From Phyllobacterium endophyticum (GTDB lineage Bacteria > Pseudomonadota > Alphaproteobacteria > Rhizobiales > Rhizobiaceae), in contig NZ_PGGN01000005.1 of NCBI RefSeq assembly GCF_003010935.1, positions 124,001 through 188,000 of the forward strand: DNA of 64,000 nt, in the 5' to 3' direction. The notes beneath the pieces are model-generated. The model ran no database searches and was not told the DNA's origin. It saw nothing but the letters and a program-made list of their open reading frames with translations. A program made the translations under genes and the position numbers. Below are positions 36,582-45,751 of this stretch, one piece after another (position 1 is the stretch's first letter; each line of letters begins with the position of its first letter).

Positions 36582-39119
36582 CTAGGGTGCTTCCGCACTT
36601 TCCAAACGGCTCAAAAGTGCTTCGAGCGGCTGCGGTCGATGGAAAAGAAAACCTTGCCCATAGCCTATTCCGAGAGATTTCAGGATGTCCACCGCCTGCG
36701 CATCCTCGATGTGTTCCGCGATGACATCGACGCCCAATTCCCGCGCAATGCCTCCTATGGAAGCAACGACGGCTTGATCGAGGCGGCTATCTGAAAGCCT
36801 TTCAATAAAGGCGCCGTCGATCTTGATACTGTCGACCTTGAAATGATGTAAATAACCAAATGAACTCAGGCCAGTACCAAAATCGTCCAGACTTATACGG
36901 CATCCTGATGCACGTGCCTCCCGGACGAAGTGTTCGGCAGCTTCGTAATTGTTGATGGCAGTAGTTTCCGTAATTTCGAATATCAAGCGCGACGGGGCCA
37001 CGCCGGTCTTCTCCATCGCTGCTTGTAGAAAGGGCCAAAGCGTCGGGTCGCTTATCGTATTTGCTGAAAGATTAATGGCGATGGACACATTTTCCATGTC
37101 CATGACCTTCAAACCATAAGTCTCGAGCGTATGCTGGATGATCCACCGGTCCACTATACCCATGAGCCCGAAGCGCTCGGCAGCCGGTATGAACTCGGCT
37201 GGAGCAATGATGTTTCCGTCGTCGCCGGTCATCCGCGACAGTATTTCGATACAGATACCATCATCGCTTGTGTTTGATATCGCTCTGATCTCCTGTCCAT
37301 AGACCTCAAGTCTACCTTCGGACAGGGCCTCCAGGATACCTGACGCAGCCTGTATACTTGCCAGGTTCTGTCGCGCGGCACCCGTTGCTATATTATAAAC
37401 TGCGCTTCGATTACGTCCTTCAGCCTTGGCCGCGTAGCAGGCAGCGTCGGCACGCGCGATCGCCTCGGCTAGCGTGACCCCGGGTTCATCGAGCGCCGCA
37501 ATCCCGATGCTTGCGCCGATGTTCTGGATTTTTCCGCCCCAAGGCAGCCGGATGGTCCGGATTTCATCGATCAGCCGCTCCGCAGTCTCTTCCGCCTCGT
37601 CAAAGCTGGCAATTGGCAGGAGCGCAGCGAACTCATCACCGCCCAAGCGCCCGATGATGGCGGTCGCCGGCAAGGCCGTGTTCATGCTCGACGTCGCCAG
37701 TTTGAGCAAGGCATCGCCCGCCGCATGGCCGAGCGTGTCGTTGACCATCTTGAACCGGTCGAGATCGATATAAAGCAGTGCGTGCAACGTGTTTCCGCCA
37801 CTTCGCTCCATCAGCGAAGATGCCGCCGCCTCGAATGCGGTACGATTAAGGAGCCCCGTCAAGGCGTCGTGCGTTGCAGCGTGGGAAAGCTCCCGCTGAA
37901 GATTTCGGGCGGTGGTCACGTCCTGAAGCACCAGCACCGAACCGGTTATCGCACCCGCAAGATCAAAGAGCGGAGAGGCGATATCCCTCAGGGAGCGTCG
38001 CATTCCGTCGGAACGGATAAAGACCACGTTTTCCCCGCCTTCAATCGTCTCGCCAAGCTGCATTGCCCGGCTGGTCGTAGAGGGAAGTGCGTTGGCTGTC
38101 GCTTCATCAACAAGGTTCAATACTTCATCCAGCTGCGAACCGACGAGATCATCGGCGTCGCGCTGAAGTAATTTTTCTGCGGCAGGATTGGCAAACGTAA
38201 TATTGTTATCGACGTCAGTAGTCAGCACTGCGTCGCCGATCGATTGAAGTGTTATCCGGTAAAGATCTTTTTCCCGGGCAAGTGCTTCTGCATTCAGCAC
38301 CTCCTCCGTAATATCCCAGATACTCCCCATCAGCATATCGGGCATCGTCGCGTGCCGGACCAGCCGGGCGAGCGCAAAGACGTGCCGTATCTCGCCGTCA
38401 GGCTTGACGATACGATAGCTGGTCTTCATCGGTTCGCCGGTTTCAAACGTGGACTCTATCTCGCGCTCTGCCCTCGCCGCATCGTCCGGATGCAGCAGGT
38501 TATGCCAGGTTGCACGAGGAACTTCCTCAGGTCCCGGACCGATGCCGAAGATCTCACGCATGCGCCGGTCCCACAACACCGTTTCGGTCTCGATATTGAA
38601 GTGCCACAACCCGACCTGACCAGCATCCAGCGCCAGCTGGATGCGCTCGTTCAGCAGCGTCAGCTGATGTTCGGCGTTCTTCTGGTCGCTTATATCGGTT
38701 TGGACCCCGATCATCCTTGACGGATTACCGTTCTCATCCCATTCCACTACGCGGCCCCGGTCCAGAACCCAGACCCAGTGACCATCCTTGTGGCGCAACC
38801 GAAACTCCGTTTCTATCTGCGGAATTTCGCCGGATATGTGCCGTTCCCCGCTTTCGATTGCCCGCTGCCTGTCATCAGGATGGATGAGCGTCAGCCAAAG
38901 ATCACTCCGATCGCCAAGTTCGTCTTCACGATAGCCCAGCATTCTTTTCCATGTGGGAGAGTAATAGCATTGACCAGTGACAAGGTTGGAATCCCAGACA
39001 CCCAAACCGGCGGATTCAAGCGCGAAGCTCCACCGGTTGGCCTCGGCATCAGCGGGCGTTATGGAAGGTCCTGAGTGCAGGCGAATATTCCGAACGTCAG
39101 TCATGGCCGAAACTAACAT
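36582..39119 (-). CDS. Sensor protein with three PAS domains, GGDEF and EAL (cyclic-di-GMP turnover)
   Basis: About 845 residues from ATG 39119; ATG 39104 is also possible and neither has a clear ribosome site. Three PAS domains (about 30-150, 155-280, 285-405) with PAC motifs such as GVQTDISDQKNAE, then GGDEF (RLGGDEFAALL near 491-501) and EAL to the end. The GGDEF signature is intact, so diguanylate cyclase activity is plausible, but I see no RxxD inhibitory site before it. The EAL motif reads EIL (CIEILSRM, near 623), while INLSANT, FEITETTAIN, SLDDFGTGLSSFGYL and IKIDG remain, so phosphodiesterase activity is also possible. No membrane segment is obvious. It is a cytosolic sensor controlling surface life or motility. 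Confidence 0.93.
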   Translation of the reverse strand: MLVSAMTDVRNIRLHSGPSITPADAEANRWSFALESAGLGVWDSNLVTGQCYYSPTWKRMLGYREDELGDRSDLWLTLIHPDDRQRAIESGERHISGEIPQIETEFRLRHKDGHWVWVLDRGRVVEWDENGNPSRMIGVQTDISDQKNAEHQLTLLNERIQLALDAGQVGLWHFNIETETVLWDRRMREIFGIGPGPEEVPRATWHNLLHPDDAARAEREIESTFETGEPMKTSYRIVKPDGEIRHVFALARLVRHATMPDMLMGSIWDITEEVLNAEALAREKDLYRITLQSIGDAVLTTDVDNNITFANPAAEKLLQRDADDLVGSQLDEVLNLVDEATANALPSTTSRAMQLGETIEGGENVVFIRSDGMRRSLRDIASPLFDLAGAITGSVLVLQDVTTARNLQRELSHAATHDALTGLLNRTAFEAAASSLMERSGGNTLHALLYIDLDRFKMVNDTLGHAAGDALLKLATSSMNTALPATAIIGRLGGDEFAALLPIASFDEAEETAERLIDEIRTIRLPWGGKIQNIGASIGIAALDEPGVTLAEAIARADAACYAAKAEGRNRSAVYNIATGAARQNLASIQAASGILEALSEGRLEVYGQEIRAISNTSDDGICIEILSRMTGDDGNIIAPAEFIPAAERFGLMGIVDRWIIQHTLETYGLKVMDMENVSIAINLSANTISDPTLWPFLQAAMEKTGVAPSRLIFEITETTAINNYEAAEHFVREARASGCRISLDDFGTGLSSFGYLHHFKVDSIKIDGAFIERLSDSRLDQAVVASIGGIARELGVDVIAEHIEDAQAVDILKSLGIGYGQGFLFHRPQPLEALLSRLESAEAP

Positions 39120-39293
39120 GAAAAGCAGAAAAAGACAGTTAATGTGTTCGTTAGACAAAGGCTAAAGCCGCCCGCTATTTGATGGCTACTTTCGCGGCTA
39201 TGGCTCTATGCCTCATCGAACCGGTCGATGCAGCCCCACGTTCGCTCAACCGGGGGACGGATCAAGATAGACGTCGATTTTTTGCTCACACAG

Positions 39294-39578
39294 CTACGCC
39301 GATGCCTGAAAACTTTCCTGGTATCGTTGCCATCTCAACTGTAGCACGAACCAGAGTTCGGGCATGATACCGAGTGTCCGGTCTATGCACGTGGCTATAT
39401 CAAGTGTAATTGGATGTTGACCCGCAATAATTGCGTCGACGATTGCAACCGGCACCTCGATGCGCCGTGCGAACTCTTCAGTTGTAAGACCATGGGCTTC
39501 GATGCATTCACGCAAATGCTCGCCCGGATGGATCGCCCAGTGCGGCGTCCAGCGGTTTGCCGGTGTCTTCATCATCAT
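39294..39578 (-). CDS. higA: HigA-like antitoxin / XRE-family regulator (orphan)
   Basis: Small protein of 94 residues: WAIHPGEHLRECIEAHGLT, then TEEFARRIEVPVAIVDAIIAG (helix-turn-helix) and the HigA-type C-terminus DIATCIDRTLGIMPELWFVLQLRWQ. HigA proteins neutralise HigB RNA interferases and bind their own promoter. No HigB-like frame lies in the 106 bases upstream or immediately downstream, so this is an orphan antitoxin or a stand-alone regulator. ATG 39578 is one of two close ATGs and the ribosome site is weak. Confidence 0.85.
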   Translation of the reverse strand: MMMKTPANRWTPHWAIHPGEHLRECIEAHGLTTEEFARRIEVPVAIVDAIIAGQHPITLDIATCIDRTLGIMPELWFVLQLRWQRYQESFQASA

Positions 39579-39684
39579 TGCCGATCAGGTTGATTCGAGT
39601 ATCCGGAGGATGACGTAAGGGCATGTCACGCGGATGAAGAAATCATGGCGCAAAAACGGCGATGGACCACAAGCCGGCCGGCAG

Positions 39685-40182
39685 CTAAGTTGATCTGCCG
39701 ATTTCATCGACGTGACGCTGAACGCTCAGGCGATCCAGCGATGAGAATGGAAGATTGATGAAAATCTTCAGTCGACGGTCCAATTCCATCATCGTACGGG
39801 AAAATGCTTGCTTTCGCTCCCATGGCTCGCCCTCGGCGCGCAGAGGATCAGGTGATTCCCAATGCGCCGTAACAGGTACGCCTGGCCACTCGGGCATCGG
39901 CTCGCCTGCAGCATCGTCGTGCAGCGTGAAAACGAAGTCCAGGTTTCGGGCACCTTCGAGGCCAAATTCGCGATAATGCTTGGGCCTGAGATTATCCACA
40001 GGGAAACCGGTTTGCTGAAGAAGCTCCCTTGTCTCGGGATCTATCGCGTTTGCCGGCTCCACACCAGCGCTGTAAGCCTGAAAGTTTGGTTGTCCGATCC
40101 GGTTAAGTATGGCTTCCGCAATCATGCTGCGTGCGGAATTCCGATGTGAGAGGAACAGGACGTGGAAAATCTTATCGTTCAC
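39685..40182 (-). CDS. Low-molecular-weight phosphatase / ArsC-like protein with Ser in place of the catalytic Cys
   Basis: Protein of 165 residues of the LMW protein-tyrosine-phosphatase / thioredoxin-type arsenate reductase fold. The N-terminal P-loop, normally FLCxxNSxRS, reads VLFLSHRNSARSMIAEAIL: the nucleophile position is Ser12 (codon TCA) while Asn, Ser, Arg and Ser of the loop are kept. The C-terminal part contains SPDPLRAEGEPWERKQAF, similar to the Asp-Pro loop that supplies the acid. It starts at GTG 40182 with AAGGAG upstream, so it is expressed-looking and not degenerate. It may bind a phosphate-type anion or phosphotyrosine without turnover. No arsR, acr3 or arsH neighbour is seen. 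Confidence 0.85.
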   Translation of the reverse strand: MNDKIFHVLFLSHRNSARSMIAEAILNRIGQPNFQAYSAGVEPANAIDPETRELLQQTGFPVDNLRPKHYREFGLEGARNLDFVFTLHDDAAGEPMPEWPGVPVTAHWESPDPLRAEGEPWERKQAFSRTMMELDRRLKIFINLPFSSLDRLSVQRHVDEIGRST

Positions 40183-40279
40183 GGCTCATCTCCTTCTTCT
40201 ATGCAGCGATTCTTGGACGTAGCATGTTACAGAAATGTGACAGCGGAGTGAGAGCATGTTTGTGGGATAGATTCGGACG

Positions 40280-42193
40280 CTACCGATAGCCCGCCGCCTG
40301 CAACTCGAAGAGCTCGGCGTATCGGCCCTCCTGGGCAAGGAGTTCTTCATGGGTGCCAGCCGCCTCCACCTTGCCATCGGCAAGTACGAGAATACGGTCG
40401 GCCATGCGCACACTGGAAAATCGGTGCGAAATGAGGATCGCTGTCTTGCCTTCACTGAGTTCCTTGAAGCGGCGAAACACTTCGAACTCCGCACGGGCAT
40501 CAAGCGCCGCAGTCGGCTCATCCAGAATCAAGACTTCCGCCTCGCGCATATAGGCCCTGGCGATGGCGATCTTCTGCCACTCACCGCCTGACAGTTCGAC
40601 GCCGTTCTTGAACCTCTTGCCAATCATCTGCTCGTACTTGCCTGGTAGTCTGGCAATGACACCATCCGCCTGGCTTCGCGACGCCGCCTTCGATATCCGC
40701 TCATGGTCGTCGCGATGAGTGATCCTGCCGACCGCGATATTATCGGAAGCACTGAGATTATAACGGACGAAATCCTGGAAAATCACACCCATATTGCCGC
40801 GCAATGCCTCAAGATCGTATTCGCGCAAATCATGGCCGTCGAGCAGGATCCGGCCTTCGTCGGGATCGTAGAGGCGAGTCAGAAGCTTCACCAAAGTCGT
40901 CTTTCCGGCACCATTTTCACCAACCAGGGCGACCACTTCACCGGCTTGCAACGTGAAGCTGAGATGGCGCACTGCCCAGCTTTCGGCACCGGGATAAATG
41001 AAACCGACGTCTTCAAAGACGAACCCCTGACTGATTGGATGGGGGAACGGACGCGGATTTTGCGGCGAGAGGATCTCGGGTTTGACCTGAAAGAAAGCAA
41101 ACAGATCGTCCAGATAAAGTGCCTGTCCCGCCGTGCTGGAGAAACTTGACAAAAGACCTTCCAGCAGCGTCCGCAGGCGCCGGAACGAACCTGCGAGAAA
41201 GGTCAGGTCGCCAATCGAAAACTCCCCGCCAAGCGTGCGCAGGACGATGTACGCGTAGGCCAGGTAATAGCCCACCGTACCCATGGCGGTGAAGACACCG
41301 CCCCAACCGGCGCGGCGGAGTGCAAGCTTGCGATTAGCCGCATAGAAGTCCGTGGCGAGCCGCACGTAACGGTCGATCAGAAAGCTGTGGAGGCCGAAAA
41401 TCTTGACCTCCTTTGCCGTTTCGACACTCGCTGCCGTCTGGCGAACATAATCGAGTTCCCGCCTCTCGGGCGTGCGGACAAAATCCAGCGAGTAGCTTTG
41501 CGCGTTGAAATGCGCTTCGCCCAGGAAGGCCGGCACCAATGCAAGAAGCAGGAGCACAATGAGCCAGGGCGCATAAACGAGAAGCCCTGCGGCAAAACTT
41601 GCCACCGTCACCATGTCCTGGGCCTGGCTGAGCAATTGCCCCATCAAGGTCATGCGGCCACTGGACTGGCGGCGGGCCCGCTCGAGTTGATCCTGGAATT
41701 CGGCGTCCTCGAAATCCTCCAGGTCGAGTGTCGCTGCGTGCTGCATCAACCGAACGCTCGAGACGTTGGAGACGCGTTCCGACAGGAGGCTGTCTATCAG
41801 GGAGACGACGCGGCCCAGAATATCCGACAGAACGGCCAATGCGAATTCCGCAAGAAGGAGGAGACCCAGCCAGTTCAGCAAGCCGCTATTGACCCATTGC
41901 GACAGCGTTTGCGGCTTGTCCGGCACCTGCACCAGCAGCACGACATCATCGATGATGAGCTTGCCGACGAAGAGAGTGGCAATCGGCAGCAGCGCGCGCG
42001 CCAAGCGCAGGGCGAGTGAAGCCGAAGCGAGGTACGGACTCGTGCGCCACACCATCAACAGGAATGGCCACAGATTCTTCAGTGCGCCGAAACGTTCGCG
42101 GAAGGTCCGGATCTCCGGCAAAGGCGGGCCTCCCGGCGCTCGCCCGGGCGCCCCGCGCGGAACCCGTCCGCCACTGCTATAGCTCCTCGGCAT
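40280..42193 (-). CDS. ABC transporter, fused permease and ATP-binding protein (exporter)
   Basis: Half-transporter of 637 residues that should work as a homodimer. The N-terminal tail is rich in Gly, Pro and Arg (SSGGRVPRGAPGRAPGGPP), then a six-helix membrane domain (about 50-360). The ATPase domain has VGENGAGKTTLVKLLTRLY, LSGGEWQKIAIARAYM and VLILDEPTAALDARAEFEVF with a following H-loop (LISHRFSSVRMAD). ATG 42193 is preferred to an upstream TTG. The family exports lipids, peptides or drugs, and nothing around it indicates the cargo. Confidence 0.93.
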   Translation of the reverse strand: MPRSYSSGGRVPRGAPGRAPGGPPLPEIRTFRERFGALKNLWPFLLMVWRTSPYLASASLALRLARALLPIATLFVGKLIIDDVVLLVQVPDKPQTLSQWVNSGLLNWLGLLLLAEFALAVLSDILGRVVSLIDSLLSERVSNVSSVRLMQHAATLDLEDFEDAEFQDQLERARRQSSGRMTLMGQLLSQAQDMVTVASFAAGLLVYAPWLIVLLLLALVPAFLGEAHFNAQSYSLDFVRTPERRELDYVRQTAASVETAKEVKIFGLHSFLIDRYVRLATDFYAANRKLALRRAGWGGVFTAMGTVGYYLAYAYIVLRTLGGEFSIGDLTFLAGSFRRLRTLLEGLLSSFSSTAGQALYLDDLFAFFQVKPEILSPQNPRPFPHPISQGFVFEDVGFIYPGAESWAVRHLSFTLQAGEVVALVGENGAGKTTLVKLLTRLYDPDEGRILLDGHDLREYDLEALRGNMGVIFQDFVRYNLSASDNIAVGRITHRDDHERISKAASRSQADGVIARLPGKYEQMIGKRFKNGVELSGGEWQKIAIARAYMREAEVLILDEPTAALDARAEFEVFRRFKELSEGKTAILISHRFSSVRMADRILVLADGKVEAAGTHEELLAQEGRYAELFELQAAGYR

Positions 42194-42282
42194 ACGACAA
42201 CAATCCTGTATTCTGTCAGGCCTTGTCAATCGGCGCAGTCAGAGGACTGGCGACAAGCAACTAAAGGGAGATTATTCAGGTC

Positions 42283-42645
42283 TCAACGCTGCTTGGCCTT
42301 GCGGGCGGCATAGCGGCGGTCACGTTCCGCCTTGCGTTCAGCTTCATCGGCAAGCACACGTGCGACATGCCTGTTTGCTTCGATCTTGGCAGCTTCGGCT
42401 TCGGCGAGGGCGGCTGCGGCAAGTTCTTCTGCTTCTGCCTGCTTTCGAGCCAACTCCTCTTGCGCTAACCGCTCTTTTTCCGCACGCCGTACTTCGCGCG
42501 CTGCAACGATTGCTTCCCGCTCGGCACGTTTTGCCACCATCTCGGGATCAGTCGGCTTGGGCGCATTATCGAACTTCTTGAGTAGAAGTTTCTTTGCGTC
42601 GGCTGCAGCAGTGCGGCGCTCAGCCAATTCTTTAAGATTTTTCAA
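42283..42645 (-). CDS. DUF6481 family protein
   Basis: Small, highly charged protein of 120 residues, nearly all predicted helix or coiled coil (ERRTAAADAKKLLLKKF, then long Ala/Glu/Arg-rich stretches such as EELARKQAEAEELAA). It fits the DUF6481 family of alphaproteobacteria, which has no known function. The start appears to be TTG 42645, with AAGGA ten bases upstream and no in-frame ATG near. It lies next to the cold-shock gene, separated from it by a good terminator. Confidence 0.75.
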   Translation of the reverse strand: MKNLKELAERRTAAADAKKLLLKKFDNAPKPTDPEMVAKRAEREAIVAAREVRRAEKERLAQEELARKQAEAEELAAAALAEAEAAKIEANRHVARVLADEAERKAERDRRYAARKAKQR

Positions 42646-42696
42646 CCGGTGGTCATCCTTGTTGTATTATAGCTGGCTCAACCAGCATGAATTGAA

Positions 42697-42720
42697 AAGG
42701 CCAGGCATAGACCTGGCCTT
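42697..42720 (-). terminator. Rho-independent terminator of the cold-shock gene
   Basis: AAGGCCAGG (42697-42705) and CCTGGCCTT (42712-42720) form a perfect 9-bp stem with a 6-base loop. On the minus strand the stem runs into TTTTC. It lies 52 bases past the cspA stop. Confidence 0.85.
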
Positions 42721-42771
42721 CGTTGTCAACTAGACGCTTGGGTAGGTCCAGAGAGTTCATTGATTGCTGAC

Positions 42772-42981
42772 TTAGGCAGCGCTCAACTGATCGGCCGACA
42801 TCTTGCCTGACTTCTTGTCACGCACGAGCTCGTAGCTGATCTTCTGGCCATCATTAAGGCTACGCAACCCGGCGCGTTCAACAGCAGAAATGTGTACGAA
42901 CACGTCTGCGCCGCCGTCTTCAGGTTGAATAAAACCAAAACCTTTTGTGGAATTGAACCATTTAACTGTGCCTGTGGCCAT
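42772..42981 (-). CDS. cspA: Cold-shock protein, CspA family
   Basis: Single-stranded nucleic-acid-binding OB-fold protein of 69 residues, an RNA chaperone. RNP1 (GFGFIQP) and RNP2 (DVFVHISA) are intact, and the start [14 protein letters not shown] is canonical. GGAGGG lies just ahead of ATG 42981. It has its own promoter at 43141-43113 giving a leader of about 125 bases, the arrangement used by temperature-responsive csp genes, and a strong terminator. It is a monocistronic unit. Confidence 0.97.
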   Translation of the reverse strand: MATGTVKWFNSTKGFGFIQPEDGGADVFVHISAVERAGLRSLNDGQKISYELVRDKKSGKMSADQLSAA

Positions 42982-43112
42982 ATTAAGCCCTCCCTGCCAA
43001 CTTCAACTTGGGACCGCGCACCTTGCACGATCACCGCTCTTATCGAGTTTTGACGAGAAGGTAGAAGCGTTTGCACGCGAAAAACTTCGACAATCAAAAA
43101 TTCAACGCAGCT

Positions 43113-43141
43113 TTTATAGAATTGAATCCACATTGTTTCAA
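43113..43141 (-). promoter_or_regulatory. Sigma-70 promoter of cspA
   Basis: On the minus strand TTGAAA (43141-43136), a 17-base spacer and TATAAA (43118-43113). Predicted transcription begins near 43106, leaving about 125 untranslated bases ahead of cspA. Confidence 0.65.
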
Positions 43142-43174
43142 CTCGGTTTGCGCAAAACAATTTTCCGCGAGGTT

Positions 43175-44452
43175 TCACCCGATTTTCTTGTCTGTTTTTG
43201 CATGGTATTCGGCAGGCGCCGGCTCCCAGCCAAAAACGCTGCGGCCGCCGAGTGACGCGGAGCGGTCAAACTCACCGGCAATGATTTCCTTGAGATCGGG
43301 CCCGGTTGCATAGCGTTCAAGCTGCCGGGATTGATTGTCGAGTCGTTGGAGCGCTTGCAGTTGTTCCTCACGTCCGAGCTTGCCTTTCTGCACCGCAGAC
43401 TTGAGCACGTTGATCGTCTCGTCATAGACTTTAAGCGGCACCGGGAACGGATGCCGGTCCTTGCCTCCATGGGCCAGCGAAAAGCGGGCGGGATCGGAGA
43501 AACGGCAAGGCGCGCCATGGAGCACCTCCGCAACCAGAGCGAGCGCCTTGACTGTACGCGCGCCGACGCCCGGTACCAGAAGCAGATCTTCGAAGTCAGC
43601 CGGGCCACGTTCGGTCGCCGCTGCAAGATTTCCGTGCAGGCGCCGCATGATCACGTCGCTCTCACGCACGTCATGGTGTGCCGGCATGATCAGGTGCGGC
43701 AGCATGGGTTGCGCGAGCTCTTCGACAGGTCGGGACTGGTGTTCGGGTTCGAACGCTGCAACCTCTCGCACGATCCCGTCAGGGCCAAGATCCCTCAGCA
43801 GGTCGAGTTGTCCGCGCCGCGAGGCAACGGCACGCTCGTCCGCAAGGTTGATGATCCGGCCCTGCTCTCTGCCTTCGATAGCGCTGTGGGGCGAATTGAC
43901 AAAGCTTGTCAGTCCTTCTGACAGCCAGTGATAACGCCGCGCCTGCCGGCTGTCGCCGTTCATGCCCTGCTGAACAACAACCCATTTCCCATCGTCAGTG
44001 ACAATGAACCCGTGGAGATAGAGATCAAAACCGTCCTGTACGGCTGCACTGTCGACCTTGGCGACCAGCCGGCTGACCCTCGCAAGCGCCAGGCCGTCGA
44101 TACCGACGCGTTCACCGATTGCGGCAAGTTCATCGGGTGTCTTGCGCGAGTGCGTACCGCGCCCGCCGCACACATGGACGCCGAGTTCGCGCGACAAAGG
44201 CGTCAATCCGCGTTTCAGGGCCCCGATGACGCTGGTGGTTATCCCCGACGAGTGCCAATCCATTCCCATGATCGCGCCGAATGACTGGAACCAGTAGGGA
44301 TGTGAAAGACGGCGTAAAAGTTCATCGCGGCCGTAATGGTGAATGATCGCCTCGCATATGACCGCACCAAGCCGGGTCATGCGGTCGCCGAGCCATTTCG
44401 GAACCCGGCCATTGTGCAAGGGAAGATCGGCGCTGCCTGCCCGTTGTGCCAT
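43175..44452 (-). CDS. DUF763 domain-containing protein
   Basis: Protein of 425 residues matching the DUF763 family: MAQRAGSADLPLHNGRVPKWL at the start, GADM-region equivalent DWHSSGITTSVIGALKRGL near 65, GGRGTHSRKTPDELAAIGE near 95 and VVVQQGMNGDSRQARRYHW near 160. Around residue 290 LLLVPGVGARTVKALALVAE looks like a helix-hairpin-helix, suggesting nucleic-acid binding. Its biochemical role is unknown. It stands alone on the minus strand, and its promoter region is shared with the divergent phosphofructokinase gene. Confidence 0.9.
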   Translation of the reverse strand: MAQRAGSADLPLHNGRVPKWLGDRMTRLGAVICEAIIHHYGRDELLRRLSHPYWFQSFGAIMGMDWHSSGITTSVIGALKRGLTPLSRELGVHVCGGRGTHSRKTPDELAAIGERVGIDGLALARVSRLVAKVDSAAVQDGFDLYLHGFIVTDDGKWVVVQQGMNGDSRQARRYHWLSEGLTSFVNSPHSAIEGREQGRIINLADERAVASRRGQLDLLRDLGPDGIVREVAAFEPEHQSRPVEELAQPMLPHLIMPAHHDVRESDVIMRRLHGNLAAATERGPADFEDLLLVPGVGARTVKALALVAEVLHGAPCRFSDPARFSLAHGGKDRHPFPVPLKVYDETINVLKSAVQKGKLGREEQLQALQRLDNQSRQLERYATGPDLKEIIAGEFDRSASLGGRSVFGWEPAPAEYHAKTDKKIG

Positions 44453-44570
44453 GAATGAACGTTAATCTCCTTCGATACTGTTATATAGTGCATGCGGTCA
44501 AATATTGGTATCATTCCAGTTGATCCGGCGACCCGGCTTTCCCGAAACCAGCACACCGAAAGAATTGAAG

Positions 44571-45737
44571 ATGACCGAGACGTTCGTAATTGCGCAGGGC
44601 GGCGGGCCGACTGCCGTTATAAACCAGACTTTGGCCGGCGCCGCGCTCGAAGCGCGAAAGCGCCATCCCGGTTCGCGTGTACTGGGTGCGCTACACGGCG
44701 TTCGCGGCATTCGCGATGGAAATTACGTCGACCTTTCTGCTTTGAGCGAGCAACAACTCCGCCTAGTCGCCGCCACCCCGAGCGCAGCACTCGGAAGCAC
44801 GCGCGACAAGCCTGATGCCGCCTATTGCGAGACGGTTCTCGCTGGTCTTCACAAGGTGGGGGCGACCGCTTTCATCTATATTGGCGGCAACGATACCGCG
44901 GGGACCCAGCAAATTCTCGCGGAGGCGGCCGGCAAGGACATCGCCTTTGTCCACGCTCCCAAAACGATCGACAATGATCTGGTCGAAAACGACCATACGC
45001 CAGGGTTCATATCGGCCGCTGAGTTCATCGCAGGAGCCTTTCTCAGTGTCGACCTCGACTTCCGTGCCTTGCCCGGCATCTATGTCGGCATTGTCATGGG
45101 CCGCCATGCGGGCTTTCTCACCGCGGCGGCAGCCGCATGGCAACAGGACGAGGACAGCGAACCTCATTTGGTCTATGTCCCCGAAAGGGCATTTTCACCC
45201 GCACGATTCATCGATGATGTGCGCGAGGTGACGAGCCGTCACGGGCGCTGCATCGTGGCCGTGTCGGAAGGCGTAACCGCGGAAGACGGACGGTCCGTGG
45301 TCGAGAATCTGGTTCCGCCGGACCGTCTCGAACGCGATGCGCACGGCAATGTCCGTCTATCTGGCGGCGATCTCGGCATGACGATCGAACAACTGATTCA
45401 CGACGGGCTGCCCGGCGCAAGAGCCAGGGTGGATACATTTGGCTATCTGCCACGCGGCAACGTGGCTACGATCAACGACACGGACGCTCGCGAGGCCTTC
45501 CAGGCCGGTGTCTTTGCCGTCGAGGCGGCGGCGCGGGGCGGCGGATCCGTGGCCTTGCAATACGCACACGGGATCACGCGGCCTCAACTGGTGCCGCTCG
45601 CCGATGTAGCGGGGAAGACGAAGCACCTGCCGGACGATTTCCTGCTGACCGACAGCAACCGGATCTCCGCAAAATGCAAAGCCTATCTGGAGCGATTGCT
45701 GCCACGCAGGTTCGAAGTCGCGAAACCCTTCGTTTAA
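44571..45737 (+). CDS. 6-phosphofructokinase, pyrophosphate-dependent type
   Basis: PfkA-superfamily enzyme of 388 residues. The phosphoryl-donor loop reads GGNDT (105-109) and the catalytic loop PKTIDND (130-136). Asp at the 104-equivalent position and Lys in PKT (instead of Gly/Gly in ATP enzymes) are the accepted signature of PPi-dependent enzymes, so the donor is probably pyrophosphate. MGRHAGF (176-182) binds the sugar phosphate. It would interconvert fructose-6-phosphate and fructose-1,6-bisphosphate reversibly. ATG 44571 has only a weak ribosome site. Its stop is 14 bases from the convergent sugar epimerase gene. Confidence 0.9.
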   Translation: MTETFVIAQGGGPTAVINQTLAGAALEARKRHPGSRVLGALHGVRGIRDGNYVDLSALSEQQLRLVAATPSAALGSTRDKPDAAYCETVLAGLHKVGATAFIYIGGNDTAGTQQILAEAAGKDIAFVHAPKTIDNDLVENDHTPGFISAAEFIAGAFLSVDLDFRALPGIYVGIVMGRHAGFLTAAAAAWQQDEDSEPHLVYVPERAFSPARFIDDVREVTSRHGRCIVAVSEGVTAEDGRSVVENLVPPDRLERDAHGNVRLSGGDLGMTIEQLIHDGLPGARARVDTFGYLPRGNVATINDTDAREAFQAGVFAVEAAARGGGSVALQYAHGITRPQLVPLADVAGKTKHLPDDFLLTDSNRISAKCKAYLERLLPRRFEVAKPFV

Positions 45738-45751
45738 CAGCCGGGCCTCGA

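Noticed and set aside
39182..39367. Small plus-strand frame with a signal-peptide-like start (MATFAAMALCLIEPVDA)
   Set aside because: No ribosome site, overlaps the 3' end of the HigA-like gene, and the rest is low-complexity Arg-rich sequence.
42721..42733. TTGTCAAC near the cspA terminator as another copy of the GntR operator
   Set aside because: Only a half-site, located in the 3' region of cspA with no promoter nearby; likely chance.
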